A stretch of 64,000 nt of DNA from Rhizobium halophilum (GCF_021648825.1 NZ_JAKJHS010000010.1:98248-162247); one strand, 5' to 3'. Counted from the stretch's first letter, positions 9,613 to 18,844 are shown. The notes: generated by a model from the sequence alone, not told the origin. Translations and numbers: made by a program.

Positions 9613-10365
9613 TCAGAAGAACGACATTTGTCCGAGTGTCTTTGGAGGCGCAACGGGATCGGCAAGTGAAATCGGCTTCTGCAGTTCCGGCCCCATGTTG
9701 GCGACCTTGTTGACGAGATCCGAGACCGGCACAGCCTCGAAGAGATCATCCGCCGCCGGCTGCAACAGATCGGCTACCATGCGCGGCTCCTGCGTCTTGC
9801 AGTCGAGCCAGCGGGCAAATTCCTCCTGCGGGACCACCACCGGCATGCGGTCGTGAATGCCACGGATCGTCGCGTTAGCCTTCGTGGTCAGGATCGCGGC
9901 CGTATCCACTTCGGAACCGTCGGCGGAAGCATATGTCTCCAGAAGACCGCCAAATGCGAGCAAGCCACCGCGTCTCGGCCGAATCCAGTAAGGCTGTGAC
10001 GGAAGTCCCGTTTCCTTCGGGGGTCTGCGCCATTCATAGAAGCCGGAGGTGGGAATGAGAATGCGCCGATGGCGCATCGCCGCACGAAACGATGCCTTCT
10101 CCGTCGCCGTTTCCGCACGGGCATTGATTAGCAGCGGGAAGTCGCGGGCATCCTTCACCCAACCAGGAATGAAGCCCCAGCGGGCCAGCAGGGCGCGCCG
10201 CTCGGGAAGGTTGCTCCCCGGCCTCTCCCGCTCCGAGGCCGCAACCACGAGGATCGGCTGCGTCGGCGCGATGTTGTAGCGCGGCGGAAAGTCTTCGATG
10301 TCGATGACGCTGAGAAACTGCAGGATGTCTTCCGGCGTCGCGGTCAGGGCATAGCGTCCACACAT
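9613..10365 (-). CDS. SOS response-associated peptidase / abasic-site crosslinking protein (SRAP, YedK/HMCES family)
   Basis: A 250-residue SRAP protein beginning MCGRYALT. Removal of Met exposes Cys2, which in this family forms a thiazolidine crosslink with abasic sites in single-stranded DNA and protects them from breakage. Other family residues are visible: the Asn of INARAET, the Glu of [10 protein letters not shown], and the His of [10 protein letters not shown]. The start at 10365 is fixed by the need for Cys at position 2; an apparent longer reading frame upstream belongs to the ynfA remnant in the same frame. It may be translated from the same transcript as ynfA. Confidence 0.92.
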   Translation of the reverse strand: MCGRYALTATPEDILQFLSVIDIEDFPPRYNIAPTQPILVVAASERERPGSNLPERRALLARWGFIPGWVKDARDFPLLINARAETATEKASFRAAMRHRRILIPTSGFYEWRRPPKETGLPSQPYWIRPRRGGLLAFGGLLETYASADGSEVDTAAILTTKANATIRGIHDRMPVVVPQEEFARWLDCKTQEPRMVADLLQPAADDLFEAVPVSDLVNKVANMGPELQKPISLADPVAPPKTLGQMSFF

Positions 10366-10409
10366 GCAGATGTCATTGCACCAGGGTTCCGGCCGGTCAA
10401 GCCGGTCGC

Positions 10410-10734
10410 TCAGCCACGCGGGCCGAAGAGGATCATCGAGGCGCCGGCGAGGCAGATCGCTCCACCGCTGATATCCCAGCGGTCCGGGATCCGGCCCTCC
10501 GCCAGCCAAAGCCATAGGAGGGATGCGAGGATGTAGATGCCTCCATAGCCCAGCATAGGTTCGTCCTGCGGCATCGCTTGGCACAAGGGAGAGTAGCACA
10601 GCGAAGAGCGCCAGCGACACCATGCCTGGGGCGAGCCACCAGACAGGCTTGTCGAGGCGCACCCAAGCCCAGAAGGCAAAACAACCGGCGATCTCCGCCA
10701 GTGCCGCAGCCGCAAAAAGAAGATAGGCGTTCAT
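10410..10734 (-). pseudogene. ynfA: ynfA (UPF0060) small membrane protein gene, frameshifted
   Basis: The YnfA/UPF0060 family has about 108 residues and four helices. The first part is read from 10734 ([27 protein letters not shown]...[10 protein letters not shown]), and the rest ([18 protein letters not shown]...[13 protein letters not shown]) lies in another frame ending at 10410. The change of frame falls in a run of three G residues (CCC on the plus strand at 10549-10551); removal of one G restores the full protein. As written the product is fused out of frame and would run into the downstream SRAP frame. It may be a real inactivation or a single-base sequence error in a homopolymer. Confidence 0.85.
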
Positions 10735-10755
10735 CGCGCACCCGGAGTTGTTTTT

Positions 10756-11223
10756 ATGAGCATTGTTTCTAGTCTAGCGGCAATGAATGACCAGCCCGAT
10801 GTTGCGCCACCTCTGTCTCCACGTATGGCATCATCAGCCGTGCTTGAGCGGGAGGGGCGATTCCTGCTTATCCGTCGGCGCAATCCTCCGGCTGCGGATC
10901 TCTTCGCGTTTCCGGGGGGCCGCGCCGAGCCTGGGGAAACGCCGGCAGAGACAGCCCTGCGGGAGTTTCGCGAGGAGACCGGCATCACCGCCTTCCATCC
11001 AGAACTCTTCGCCACCTATGATCTAAGAACCGAGGCGCGAGACGGAGAGATCGAGAGCCATTTCTTTCTGTCCGTCTTCCTGGTGAAGGCGGATGTCTCC
11101 TCCGAAGCAATCGCGGCGGATGATGCGGCGGATCAGGGGTGGTATACGCTTGACGAGATTCGCAGCCTGCCTGTGCCGCCGAGCGTGCTTGATTGCGCCG
11201 AACGGCTCGCGGCGGGGCGCTGA
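10756..11223 (+). CDS. NUDIX hydrolase
   Basis: A 155-residue protein with a complete Nudix box, [23 protein letters not shown], with the REFREE metal-binding glutamates. The family hydrolyses nucleoside diphosphates linked to another moiety, for example ADP-ribose or oxidised nucleotides. The sequence before the box ([28 protein letters not shown]) resembles the ADP-ribose/NADH pyrophosphatase-like branch, but the substrate is not determined. GGAG lies eight bases before the ATG at 10756; Met10 is an alternative. It is divergent from ynfA and followed one base later by the next gene. Confidence 0.86.
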   Translation: MSIVSSLAAMNDQPDVAPPLSPRMASSAVLEREGRFLLIRRRNPPAADLFAFPGGRAEPGETPAETALREFREETGITAFHPELFATYDLRTEARDGEIESHFFLSVFLVKADVSSEAIAADDAADQGWYTLDEIRSLPVPPSVLDCAERLAAGR

Positions 11224-11224
11224 A

Positions 11225-11668
11225 ATGACGAGCTATCGCGAGAGACATATGCCGACCGTCCTGCGCCTTTGCGCCAGCTTCATGATTCTTGCTGCGACAG
11301 CTCTTCCGCTTGCCGCGCAGGAACCGCCTCCCTCTCCCACTCCTGCCCCGGCTGTAGAGGAAAAGCCTGCACCCTATGACGAGCAACTGGCACGGCTGGC
11401 GGAGATACTGGGATCAATCCACTACCTGCGCACGCTCTGCGGCGGAGAGGACGGAAATTGGCGACAGTCGATGCAGGAGCTGCTGAACGCAGACACAGCG
11501 ACGGAGCCGAAGCGGCGCGAGCGCCTTACCGCCGCCTTCAATCGCGGCTATCGCTCATTCGCGTCGATCCATACGACGTGCACGGATGCGGCGCGCACCG
11601 CCGAGGAACGCCACCGTAACGAAGGCGCAACACTTGCTGCAGAAATTGCTGCCCGCTTCGGAAATTAG
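11225..11668 (+). CDS. TIGR02301-family secreted protein
   Basis: A 147-residue protein with a signal peptide (VLRLCASFMILAATALPLAAQE) and a Pro-rich linker, then a helical domain with Cys in LGSIHYLRTLCGGEDGNWRQSM and RGYRSFASIHTTC. This matches the alphaproteobacterial TIGR02301 family of unknown function. Two starts are possible, 11225 and 11249; the second places the hydrophobic core closer to the N-terminus. It is one base after the NUDIX stop, so the two are probably co-transcribed. Confidence 0.75.
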   Translation: MTSYRERHMPTVLRLCASFMILAATALPLAAQEPPPSPTPAPAVEEKPAPYDEQLARLAEILGSIHYLRTLCGGEDGNWRQSMQELLNADTATEPKRRERLTAAFNRGYRSFASIHTTCTDAARTAEERHRNEGATLAAEIAARFGN

Positions 11669-11766
11669 GGCATTATTTACCTCTTTCGCCAGCAAGCCGT
11701 GTCGTTTTGGTAAAAGGCTGCTAGAGTTCTTAACAACCGAGTAACCCGCGGGTAACCGAGGAAGAT

Positions 11767-12027
11767 ATGATGCACACTGGCCGCAACGATATCGACGACA
11801 TGATCGTCCACGAGAAGATGCAGGTGGCCCTGGAATACCAGAACGAAGCCTGGGCCGATGGGGTCGCCGACGGTATCGAGCCTGAGATCATTGCCGATGC
11901 TGCCTTTGCGCTTGCCATGCGAGAAACGATTCGCATTCATGGAGAACAGGGCGCCGAAGCCATGCTCGAAGAGTTGCGCGAACGCATGCTCTCAGGTGAA
12001 TTCTCCCCGGAACGTCGTATCCAGTAG
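11767..12027 (+). CDS. Conserved small hypothetical protein (86 residues)
   Basis: An acidic, mostly helical cytoplasmic-type protein, with no signal or membrane segment (MHTGRNDIDDMIVHEKMQV...MLEELRERMLSGEFSPER). GAGGAAGAT precedes two tandem ATG codons at 11767 and 11770, either of which may be used. I recognise it only as a type of small protein seen in rhizobia and cannot assign a role. The next gene follows directly after its stop. Confidence 0.6.
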   Translation: MMHTGRNDIDDMIVHEKMQVALEYQNEAWADGVADGIEPEIIADAAFALAMRETIRIHGEQGAEAMLEELRERMLSGEFSPERRIQ

Positions 12028-12042
12028 GTGCGAGGTCTTCCG

Positions 12043-12756
12043 ATGGGCAGAGCTCCGGAACCTCCTTCACCTCGAAAGCTTCCCTTAGCGCTTGTGGCTC
12101 TCGCACTCTGCGTTGCCGCACTCACCCCACCTCAGGCGAAAGCTCTCTCGGAATTGCGCGCCGCTCCCGATGAGCAGAGAAGCGCCCCGGAGGTTGGCAG
12201 TGAGGCACCATCCGGAATTCCGCTCCCCGATCCTCTGATCAATCGATCTGTCACCACTCAAACCGATTCTGCAAATGAGGATGCCGACGCCATGGGTGTC
12301 GAAATCATCAGGGATTTGTCGCAGCTTCCCGAACCGGTAAAGCGAATGCGCGAATTGATCGTCGAGGCGGCGGCTTCCGGTAGTTACGAACGGCTGCGGC
12401 CACTCACGGATTCGGGATCCAGACCGACGCAGGTCCCTGGGGATATTGCTGACGCGATAGAGTCAATAAAAAGCTTTTCTGGAGATCCGGACGGTCTGGA
12501 GATCCTTGCTATTATCCTCGACATCCTTTCCACGGGCGCCGCACGTCTGGATGTCGGCACGCCTGACGAAGTTTACGTCTGGCCCTACTTCGTCGGCAAG
12601 CCACTTGGCTCGCTGACGCCCCCGGAACGGGTGGAGCTCTTGCGCATCATCACCTTCGGCGACCTGATGGGAATGGAAGAAGGCGGGAACTACAATTTCT
12701 ACCGGCTCGCCATCACGCCCGAAGGTGAGTGGACGTCCTTTACCGGCGGCGATTGA
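12043..12756 (+). CDS. Hypothetical secreted protein
   Basis: A 237-residue protein with an N-terminal hydrophobic signal segment (LPLALVALALCVAALTPPQAKA) and a Ser/Pro/Glu-rich linker. A compact C-terminal domain follows from about residue 90: ELIVEAAASGSYERLRPL, then VYVWPYFVGKPLGSLTPPERVELLRIITFGDL. No enzymatic motif was recognised. The ATG at 12043 has GAGG eight bases upstream; a GTG at 12028 is an alternative. The upstream 86-residue gene is nearly contiguous. Confidence 0.6.
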   Translation: MGRAPEPPSPRKLPLALVALALCVAALTPPQAKALSELRAAPDEQRSAPEVGSEAPSGIPLPDPLINRSVTTQTDSANEDADAMGVEIIRDLSQLPEPVKRMRELIVEAAASGSYERLRPLTDSGSRPTQVPGDIADAIESIKSFSGDPDGLEILAIILDILSTGAARLDVGTPDEVYVWPYFVGKPLGSLTPPERVELLRIITFGDLMGMEEGGNYNFYRLAITPEGEWTSFTGGD

Positions 12757-12833
12757 CGGCGCATGCGTGGGCTTGCTGCGCCGCCGGCGAATACCTAACT
12801 GGGATCAGCACCAAAACCCTCCGAGTCTATGCC

Positions 12834-13673
12834 ATGCCAGCCGCTTACCTCGACGCGCGACACATCCTTTACATTTCCGGCCAGGAGGCAGAACAGTTCC
12901 TGCAGAACCTGATCACTACGGACGTCGCCACGCTCGCCACCGGGGAGGCACGGCCCGGCGCCCTCCTGACACCCCAAGGCAAGGTCTTGTTCGACTTCAT
13001 CATCTGGCGGAACGGCGACAGGTTCATCATCGAGACGGATGAAGCTCAGGCTGATGCCTTGTTGCGCCGATTGACCATGTACAAGCTGCGCTCGCCAGTG
13101 GAAATCATAGTCGCTGACAGCCCAGGGGTGACCGTGCTTTGGGGCGAGGACGAAAACGGCGACGGCGCTGCGGACGCGCGGTTTGCAAAGGCCGGGATCC
13201 GACTGGTCCGGCTGCCGGGCCACGTTGGGACGGACACGCAGGGGGATTACGACGCACTTCGCGTTGAAGCTGGCGTTGCCGCCTCCGGTGCGGATTATGC
13301 CCTGCAGGACGCGTTTCCCCACGACATCCTGATGGACCTCAACGGCGGCCTTTCATTCCGAAAGGGCTGCTATGTCGGCCAAGAGGTTGTGTCGCGCATG
13401 CAGCACCGAGGAACGGCCCGCCGCCGCTTGGCCCAGATTGAATCGGAGAGGGATCTCCCGCCATCCGGCACTGAGATCACCGCAGGCGGCAAGTCTGTTG
13501 GAACACTTGGCACCGTCAGCGGGCGCAAGGGCCTGGGCATGGTGCGGGTCGATCGGGTTGGCGCAGCTCTTGCCGCCGGTACCCCGTTGCTGGCTGGAGA
13601 GATTTCCGTGACAGCAACGCTCCCGCAGTGGACGGGTCTCGCCTTTCCTTCCGGCGAAGAGACCGATCCGTGA
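12834..13673 (+). CDS. ygfZ: Folate-binding protein YgfZ/CAF17 family
   Basis: A 279-residue GcvT-like protein containing the diagnostic motif KGCYVGQEVVSRMQHRG; the Cys in KGCYxGQE is essential in the family. It begins with ARHILYISGQEAEQFLQNLITTDV, also typical. YgfZ uses tetrahydrofolate to help maintain or repair certain Fe-S enzymes such as MiaB. The start at 12834 (MPAAYLDARH) is chosen because upstream codons overlap the previous gene and lack family sequence. Its TGA overlaps the GTG of the next gene. Confidence 0.9.
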   Translation: MPAAYLDARHILYISGQEAEQFLQNLITTDVATLATGEARPGALLTPQGKVLFDFIIWRNGDRFIIETDEAQADALLRRLTMYKLRSPVEIIVADSPGVTVLWGEDENGDGAADARFAKAGIRLVRLPGHVGTDTQGDYDALRVEAGVAASGADYALQDAFPHDILMDLNGGLSFRKGCYVGQEVVSRMQHRGTARRRLAQIESERDLPPSGTEITAGGKSVGTLGTVSGRKGLGMVRVDRVGAALAAGTPLLAGEISVTATLPQWTGLAFPSGEETDP

Positions 13674-14284
13674 GCACCACCAAGATGACGCGCGCTTGGC
13701 AGCGCATGCTCTCCGGGCGACGGCTCGACCTGCTCGACCCCTCGCCGCTCGACGTCGAAATCTCCGACATCGCCCACGGACTTGCCCGAGTCGCACGCTG
13801 GAACGGCCAAACACGTGGAGACCACGCATTTTCGGTTGCCCAGCATTGCCTGGTGGTCGAGGAGATTTTCCGCCGCTGCAACAATACCGACTGCCAGAGC
13901 CAACTGATGACGCTCCTGCATGATGCCCCCGAATACGTCATCGGCGACATGATCTCTCCCTTCAAGTCGGTCGTCGGCGGCGGGTACAAGAGCGTGGAGC
14001 ATCGCCTCGAGGCGGCGATCCACCTACGGTTCGCGCTACCGGCCCACCCCAGCCGGGAGTTGAAGGCACTGATCAAGAAGGCGGACACCATCGCGGCCTT
14101 TTTCGAGGCGACAGTGCTTGCCGGATTTTCGATCGAGGAAGCGCGCAGGTTCTTCGGCCAGCCGCGCGGGATCACCAAGGAGATGCTGCCGCTGGAGCCC
14201 ATGCCTGCACTTGAGGCACAGTCGCTGTTTCTCAAGCGGTTCGCCGAGCTTGAAGCCGAGCGCCTTCCGGCTGCGCTGCCATGA
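13670..14284 (+). CDS. HD-domain hydrolase, YfbR-like nucleotidase
   Basis: A 204-residue HD-fold protein. The metal-binding residues are visible: H in TRGDHAFSVAQH, HD in LLHDAPEYVIGDMISPFK, and a later Asp in ALIKKADTIAAFFEA. This arrangement is that of YfbR/YedJ-like 5'-nucleotidases and related phosphohydrolases. It starts with a GTG at 13670 overlapping the ygfZ stop by four bases, or an ATG at 13685. It overlaps the following phosphatase gene by ATGA, so ygfZ, this gene and the phosphatase form a translationally coupled run. Confidence 0.82.
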   Translation: MSTTKMTRAWQRMLSGRRLDLLDPSPLDVEISDIAHGLARVARWNGQTRGDHAFSVAQHCLVVEEIFRRCNNTDCQSQLMTLLHDAPEYVIGDMISPFKSVVGGGYKSVEHRLEAAIHLRFALPAHPSRELKALIKKADTIAAFFEATVLAGFSIEEARRFFGQPRGITKEMLPLEPMPALEAQSLFLKRFAELEAERLPAALP

Positions 14285-14814
14285 GCGCCATCATTGTATG
14301 TCCGCTGGCAAGCATTGCGGAACTGGCGGTGCGTCACAAGGCGAGCCACCTGATCAGCCTGATCGCCGAGAAGCAGGATTTTCATCGTCCGGGCCTCATT
14401 GCAGCCGACCGACATCTCACGCTCAAGATGAACGATATCTCCTTCGCCGGAACCGGAGATCTCGTTGCGCCAGCGGAGGAGCATGTGGAGCGCTTGATCG
14501 ATTTCGTGCGCCAATGGGACCGGAGGGCGCCGATCGTCATCCATTGCTGGATGGGGGTCTCGCGTTCACCGGCGGCAGCCGCAATTGCCTCGCTGGCGGT
14601 CGATCCGGAAGAAGACGACATGGCGCTGGCAATGCGGCTTCGGGCTGCAGCCCCGCATGCCACTCCGAATTCGCGCCTCATCGAGTTCGGCGATCAACTC
14701 CTCGGACGGGAGGGCCGGCTGATCAAGGCCATCAAGGCAATCGGGCGAGGCAGAGACACCGACGGGAGGGCTTCGTTCGTGTTGCCGATCCGGATGAAGT
14801 CCGACGCTGTTTGA
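14281..14814 (+). CDS. Tyrosine/dual-specificity phosphatase-like protein
   Basis: A 177-residue protein with the Cys-based phosphatase loop HCWMGVSRSPAAA (Cys near residue 88), preceded by an RAPIVI strand and followed by an all-helical region, as in small protein tyrosine phosphatases. A conserved Asp-rich LKMNDISF segment upstream could supply the general acid. The substrate is unknown. The start codon overlaps the HD-gene stop by ATGA. Alphaproteobacteria often have this protein near ygfZ. Confidence 0.82.
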   Translation: MSAIIVCPLASIAELAVRHKASHLISLIAEKQDFHRPGLIAADRHLTLKMNDISFAGTGDLVAPAEEHVERLIDFVRQWDRRAPIVIHCWMGVSRSPAAAAIASLAVDPEEDDMALAMRLRAAAPHATPNSRLIEFGDQLLGREGRLIKAIKAIGRGRDTDGRASFVLPIRMKSDAV

Positions 14815-14926
14815 CCTCTGATTTCAAGATGTTGCACTAACATCTGACACGATCTCTTCTGCTTCCTTGACCTCTGCAGCATACGCCCCAAATACCGGTC
14901 GCGGCGTCAAAGGAGCATCCAGGGAC

Positions 14927-15823
14927 ATGGAAGAAGCATCGGATTTCGTGGTCGCAACGCGCGCCGCACTGGCCCAGTTGACCGCCCTCGCCGTCCAGTA
15001 TTCCTTCTCTATCCTGGGTGCCATCATCTTGCTTGTGGTGGGGTGGGTCGCCTCCGGATTGATCAGTCGCTGGGCCTATCGTGGCCTCTCCCGCATCCAC
15101 GGTATTGATGCCACACTGGCGCAATTCTTCTCCAACACCATCCGCTATGCGATCCTCGTCATCGTCGTCGTCATGGTGCTCGGCCAGTTCGGGGTGCAGA
15201 CGGCCTCGATCCTCGCGGCGCTTGGCGCTATCGGTCTTGCCATTGGACTGGCCCTTCAGGGCACGCTGCAGAACATTGCCGCCGGCATCATGCTTCTGGT
15301 CCTGCGCCCGTTCCGCGTCGGGGAATATATCGACACCGGTAGCATCAACGGCATCGTGCAGGACATCGGCCTGTTTGCCACGGAACTGAAAACCTATGAC
15401 GGGCTTTACCGGCTGGCGCCCAACTCGCTTCTCTGGAACGTGCCGGTCACAAACTACAGCCGCCTGTCCACCCGCATGCACGACTTTAAGGTCGGCGTCG
15501 CCTACGAGGACGATATCGACAAAGCGATCGCCATCATGCTTGATATCGTGCGCAAGGATGAGCGTGTTTTGGACACGCCGGAGCCGTCTGCCTTCGTCAT
15601 GGATCTCGGCGACAGCTCGGTGGTGCTTGCACTCCGCTACTGGGCCAACAGCTCCGTCTGGTGGATGACGAGCCGCGACATCACCAAGGCTGTCAAAGAA
15701 GCTTTCGACAAGCAGGGCATCACCATCCCCTACCCTCAGGTCACCTACCACGCCCCATCCGGCGAGAGCGGACCTCCGACATTGTTGCAGATGTCGGACG
15801 ATCCGGATTCGGCGCGAACCTGA
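14927..15823 (+). CDS. Small-conductance mechanosensitive channel (MscS family)
   Basis: A 298-residue protein with three N-terminal membrane helices, the third being the pore helix ASILAALGAIGLAIGLALQGT with its Gly/Ala packing pattern. A beta domain (RVGEYIDTGSINGIVQDIGLF) and a C-terminal alpha/beta domain follow. MscS channels release solutes upon hypo-osmotic shock. The ATG at 14927 is preceded by AAAGGAG; an in-frame upstream ATG at 14867 lacks a site and gives a polar extension. A strong hairpin terminator lies right after the gene. Confidence 0.9.
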   Translation: MEEASDFVVATRAALAQLTALAVQYSFSILGAIILLVVGWVASGLISRWAYRGLSRIHGIDATLAQFFSNTIRYAILVIVVVMVLGQFGVQTASILAALGAIGLAIGLALQGTLQNIAAGIMLLVLRPFRVGEYIDTGSINGIVQDIGLFATELKTYDGLYRLAPNSLLWNVPVTNYSRLSTRMHDFKVGVAYEDDIDKAIAIMLDIVRKDERVLDTPEPSAFVMDLGDSSVVLALRYWANSSVWWMTSRDITKAVKEAFDKQGITIPYPQVTYHAPSGESGPPTLLQMSDDPDSART

Positions 15824-15833
15824 TGGCGAGGAC

Positions 15834-15878
15834 GCGGCGGAGCGGCTGCGCGAGGTTTCCGCTCCGCCGCCTTTTCTA
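15834..15878. terminator. Bidirectional hairpin terminator between mscS-like gene and ABC permease
   Basis: A perfect 12-bp inverted repeat, GCGGCGGAGCGG at 15834-15845 with its complement at 15859-15870, loop of 13 bases, followed by CTTTTCT. It sits between two convergent genes, as expected for a shared intrinsic terminator. Confidence 0.75.
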
Positions 15879-16685
15879 ATGCGACATGGTGGACCGGTGT
15901 GCCCAGCCGGTCATTCGTCGTTCGATCCAGGCCATCAACGCATACATAGCGATGCCTTCGACTGCGAGCATCAGCAGCCCCGCGAAGACCAGCGGCACGT
16001 TGAACTGGCTCTGCGCCGAACTCATCATATTGCCGAGTCCGTAATTGGAGGCCGCGGTTTCACTGAGGACCGAACCCACGAAGGCGAGCGTGATGGCGAT
16101 CTTCAGGGACCCGAAGAAATAAGGCATCGACCGCGGGACGCCGACCTTCAGCATGATGTCGATCTTGCGCGCGCCAAGCGCCCGTAAAACATCCTCCGTT
16201 TCGGGCTCGATCGTCGCGAGGCCGGTTGCCACGTTCACAACGATCGGGAAGAAGGAAATGAGGAAGGCGGTGATAACAGCCGGGATCGTGCCGATGCCGA
16301 ACCAGATCACCAAGATCGGCACCACGGCAACCTTTGGGATCGCGTTGAAGCCGATCATCAAGGGATAGAGCCCCGCGTAGATGGTCCTCGACCAGCCGAT
16401 AAAGAGGCCGATCGCAAGACCCCCGACCACCGCGAGCGCGAAGCCGAGCGTCGTGGTGAACAGCGTCTGCAGCGAATTCTTCCAGATCGGCGACCAGTAC
16501 TGCAGGATCGCCTGGAATATCCGGCTTGGCGCCGGCAGAATGGTTACCGGCATGGAAAGCGCTACCACCAGCAGTTCCCATGCGAGGAAAAGACCAATCG
16601 TATAAAGCCACGGGGCGGCTCTGACCCAATTGATCCTGAGCCGGGGTCTGTCCGGTGTCGGCGGGTCTTGTGCAACAATTGTCAT
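15876..16685 (-). CDS. ABC importer permease (SsuC/TauC/ThiX type)
   Basis: A 269-residue BPD_transp_1 family permease with about six helices and the EAA-type cytoplasmic loop (EDVLRALGARKIDIMLKVGVPRSMPYFFGSLK). It is the membrane partner of the ATPase and binding protein encoded upstream. Its ATG overlaps the ATPase stop. The class transports sulfonates, nitrate or thiamine precursors; the sequence alone does not decide which. Confidence 0.88.
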   Translation of the reverse strand: MTIVAQDPPTPDRPRLRINWVRAAPWLYTIGLFLAWELLVVALSMPVTILPAPSRIFQAILQYWSPIWKNSLQTLFTTTLGFALAVVGGLAIGLFIGWSRTIYAGLYPLMIGFNAIPKVAVVPILVIWFGIGTIPAVITAFLISFFPIVVNVATGLATIEPETEDVLRALGARKIDIMLKVGVPRSMPYFFGSLKIAITLAFVGSVLSETAASNYGLGNMMSSAQSQFNVPLVFAGLLMLAVEGIAMYALMAWIERRMTGWAHRSTMSH

Positions 16686-17470
16686 GCCGCCTGCCTCGCC
16701 GTTGCAATCTCGCCGTGAAGCTCATGCACGAGGGCATTGAAGTCCTTCTCGTACATCAGTTCAAGGTCGCGCGGACGGGGGAAGGTCACGACGCGCTCAC
16801 GCAGGATGCGGCCAGGGCGGGCACTCATTACGAAGATCTTGTCCGCCAGGAACGAGGCCTCGCGCAGATCATGAGTGACGAGAACGATCGTGACACCTTG
16901 TGCTGCATGGAGGTCGCGAATCACGCACCACAGTTCCTCCCGCGTAAAGGCGTCAAGCGCGCCGAAGGGTTCGTCGAGCATCAGTAGGTCCGGCTCGTGG
17001 ATCAGCGCACGGCAGAGGTTGGCGCGTTGTTGCATGCCGCCCGAAAGCTGCCACGGGAACTTCGAACCGAAGCCCTTGAGCCCCACAAGTTCCAGCAGGT
17101 GTTCGGCCTGCTCCACATATTCCTTCTTGTTCGCACGTAGCCGGTGGCGGTGCTTTTCAACGATCTCAAGCGGCAGGAGCACATTCTCCAGCGTCGTGCG
17201 CCATGGCAGCATGGTCGGGTTCTGGAAGGCCATGCCGACGATAGAGACCGGTTTCGTGACCTGCTGCCCGGCGACGATGACAGTGCCCCGCTGCGGGATG
17301 TACAGACCGGTCACGAGCTTCATGAGGGTCGACTTACCGCAACCGGAAGGTCCCACGACCGCCGCGAATTCTCCCTTGGCAACGCGCATAGTAAGACCGG
17401 ACACGGCAAGCGTTCCGTCGGCTCCGCCATAGCGCATGTCGACATCATCGATCGAAACGAGGTGCGACAT
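16682..17470 (-). CDS. ABC importer ATPase (SsuB/TauB type)
   Basis: A 262-residue ATPase with Walker A VGPSGCGKSTLM, Q-loop AFQNPTMLPWRTTLENVLLPL, signature QLSGGMQQRANLCRAL, Walker B LLMLDEPFGALD, and the switch histidine in LVTHDLREASFLADKI. The WRT in the Q-loop region is typical of the nitrate/sulfonate/taurine subfamily. The start at 17470 (MSHLVSIDDVDMRYG) is the family start. It follows the binding-protein gene across a hairpin-containing spacer and overlaps the permease gene. Confidence 0.9.
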   Translation of the reverse strand: MSHLVSIDDVDMRYGGADGTLAVSGLTMRVAKGEFAAVVGPSGCGKSTLMKLVTGLYIPQRGTVIVAGQQVTKPVSIVGMAFQNPTMLPWRTTLENVLLPLEIVEKHRHRLRANKKEYVEQAEHLLELVGLKGFGSKFPWQLSGGMQQRANLCRALIHEPDLLMLDEPFGALDAFTREELWCVIRDLHAAQGVTIVLVTHDLREASFLADKIFVMSARPGRILRERVVTFPRPRDLELMYEKDFNALVHELHGEIATARQAA

Positions 17471-17500
17471 GGCACTCTCCAATTTAACGGAACTGTCGGG

Positions 17501-17529
17501 AGGAGAGAGGGCCTCAGGCCCTCCCTCCT
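17501..17529 (-). promoter_or_regulatory. Intercistronic hairpin between binding-protein and ATPase genes
   Basis: Arms at 17501-17513 and 17517-17529 pair over 13 bases with one mismatch, loop TCA. It lies just after the stop of the substrate-binding protein and before the ATPase. In ABC operons such structures commonly stabilise the upstream message or reduce read-through, giving more binding protein than ATPase; that function is inferred. There is no T-run for full termination. Confidence 0.55.
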
Positions 17530-17534
17530 GCGGA

Positions 17535-18566
17535 TCAGGGGAGCATCCGCTCTTCCTTTGGAGGCAGGTAGCTCGAATCGAACACCTGGTCGGCCGTGAC
17601 ATTGCCCTTCAGGCCCATGGATACCTTCAGCGTATCGATCGACGCTCCAAGCCGCTCCATGTCGACGCCGCCGAAGCCGTTCTCGGTGACATAGGGGGTC
17701 TTGATGTTCATCGAGTTTGCCATATTGAGGCGTTCAAGCTCGATGTCGGAATTTAGCGTCTCATTGCGCGTGAGTACGGCAGCTACGCCCTCCTCCGGAT
17801 TGGCAACGGCGTCGGCGAAGCCCTTGGCGAGTGCCCTGAGAAAGCCCTCGACGGCCTCCGGGTTCTCAGCGGCGAAGTCGGAATTCACCAGCACAGCGTT
17901 GCCATAGAGATTGAGGCCATTTTCGGCCATAAGGATCGTGGCGATATCATCGTCTTCGATGCCCTGCGCCTTGAGGTTCAGGATCACCGAGAAGGCAAAG
18001 CCGAAGACGGCGTCTACATCCCCTTGCGCAAGCATCGGCTCGCGAACTGGAAATCCGATGGATTCGATCGTGATGTTGCTGTCGTCGATGCCGGCAACCT
18101 CCTTGAACGCTTTCCATTGTGCGAACGCGCCATCCGGTGGCGGCGCGCCGAGCGTCTTACCCTCCAGCGACTTCGGATCCTGCGTCACGCCCAGCGACTC
18201 GCGACCCACCACGGCAAAGGTCGGCCGCTCGTAGACCATCATCACGGCCTTGACCTTCTGCGACGGATCTTCGTCGAGGAACTTGATCAGCGAGTTGATA
18301 TCGCCGAAGCCCATCTGATAGGTGCCGGTGGCCACGCGCGGGATCGCCTCGACTGAGCCATTCCCGCTGTCGATCGTGACATCCAAACCTTCGTCCTTGA
18401 AGTAGCCCTTGTCGACGGCCAGCAGGAATCCGGCAGCAGGACCCTCGAACTTCCAGTCGAGCGTGAACTTTACTGAAGTCTCGGCCAAAGCGGGCGTCGA
18501 GACCCCCACTGCAACAGCCAGGTTTGCCGCCATCATCAACTTGGTCAAGCTTCTGCGTGTGAACAT
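17535..18566 (-). CDS. ABC importer substrate-binding protein (NMT1/THI5-SsuA family)
   Basis: A 343-residue periplasmic binding protein with a signal peptide (MFTRRSLTKLMMAANLAVAVGVSTPALA). The N-terminal lobe KFTLDWKFEGPAAGFLLAVDKGYFKDEGLDV is characteristic of the NMT1/THI5-like family, which includes binding proteins for pyrimidine thiamine precursors, sulfonates, nitrate and aromatic acids. It is the first gene of the importer operon and is divergent from the DUF2339 gene. I looked for a TPP riboswitch upstream and found none, so a thiamine role is not supported by regulation. Confidence 0.88.
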   Translation of the reverse strand: MFTRRSLTKLMMAANLAVAVGVSTPALAETSVKFTLDWKFEGPAAGFLLAVDKGYFKDEGLDVTIDSGNGSVEAIPRVATGTYQMGFGDINSLIKFLDEDPSQKVKAVMMVYERPTFAVVGRESLGVTQDPKSLEGKTLGAPPPDGAFAQWKAFKEVAGIDDSNITIESIGFPVREPMLAQGDVDAVFGFAFSVILNLKAQGIEDDDIATILMAENGLNLYGNAVLVNSDFAAENPEAVEGFLRALAKGFADAVANPEEGVAAVLTRNETLNSDIELERLNMANSMNIKTPYVTENGFGGVDMERLGASIDTLKVSMGLKGNVTADQVFDSSYLPPKEERMLP

Positions 18567-18844
18567 GTTATTGCTGTTCCCCGTTATTTTTTAAGGACTC
18601 CAATCAAACGTGATTTCATCATTCGCGCAAGTCCCGAATGCACAGAAATTCACCAGCGCCAACGAAAGTCCACATTGTGTGCACTGCAGTGATATGAGCG
18701 TCACAGTACCCTCGTCTACACCACGCTGTTGCTGCGCGGCGTCGACGCTCGTTCCCTCTGGTCGCTGAATAAACCTGCACGTGTGTCCCTTTCCGAAATG
18801 GCAGGCGATCCTTTATAAGCGTCGCGTTCACCGGGGACGACTGC

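Noticed and set aside
18567..18844. Possible TPP riboswitch before the THI5-like binding protein
   Set aside because: The conserved CTGAGA and ACCTGA boxes are absent from the leader on the minus strand.
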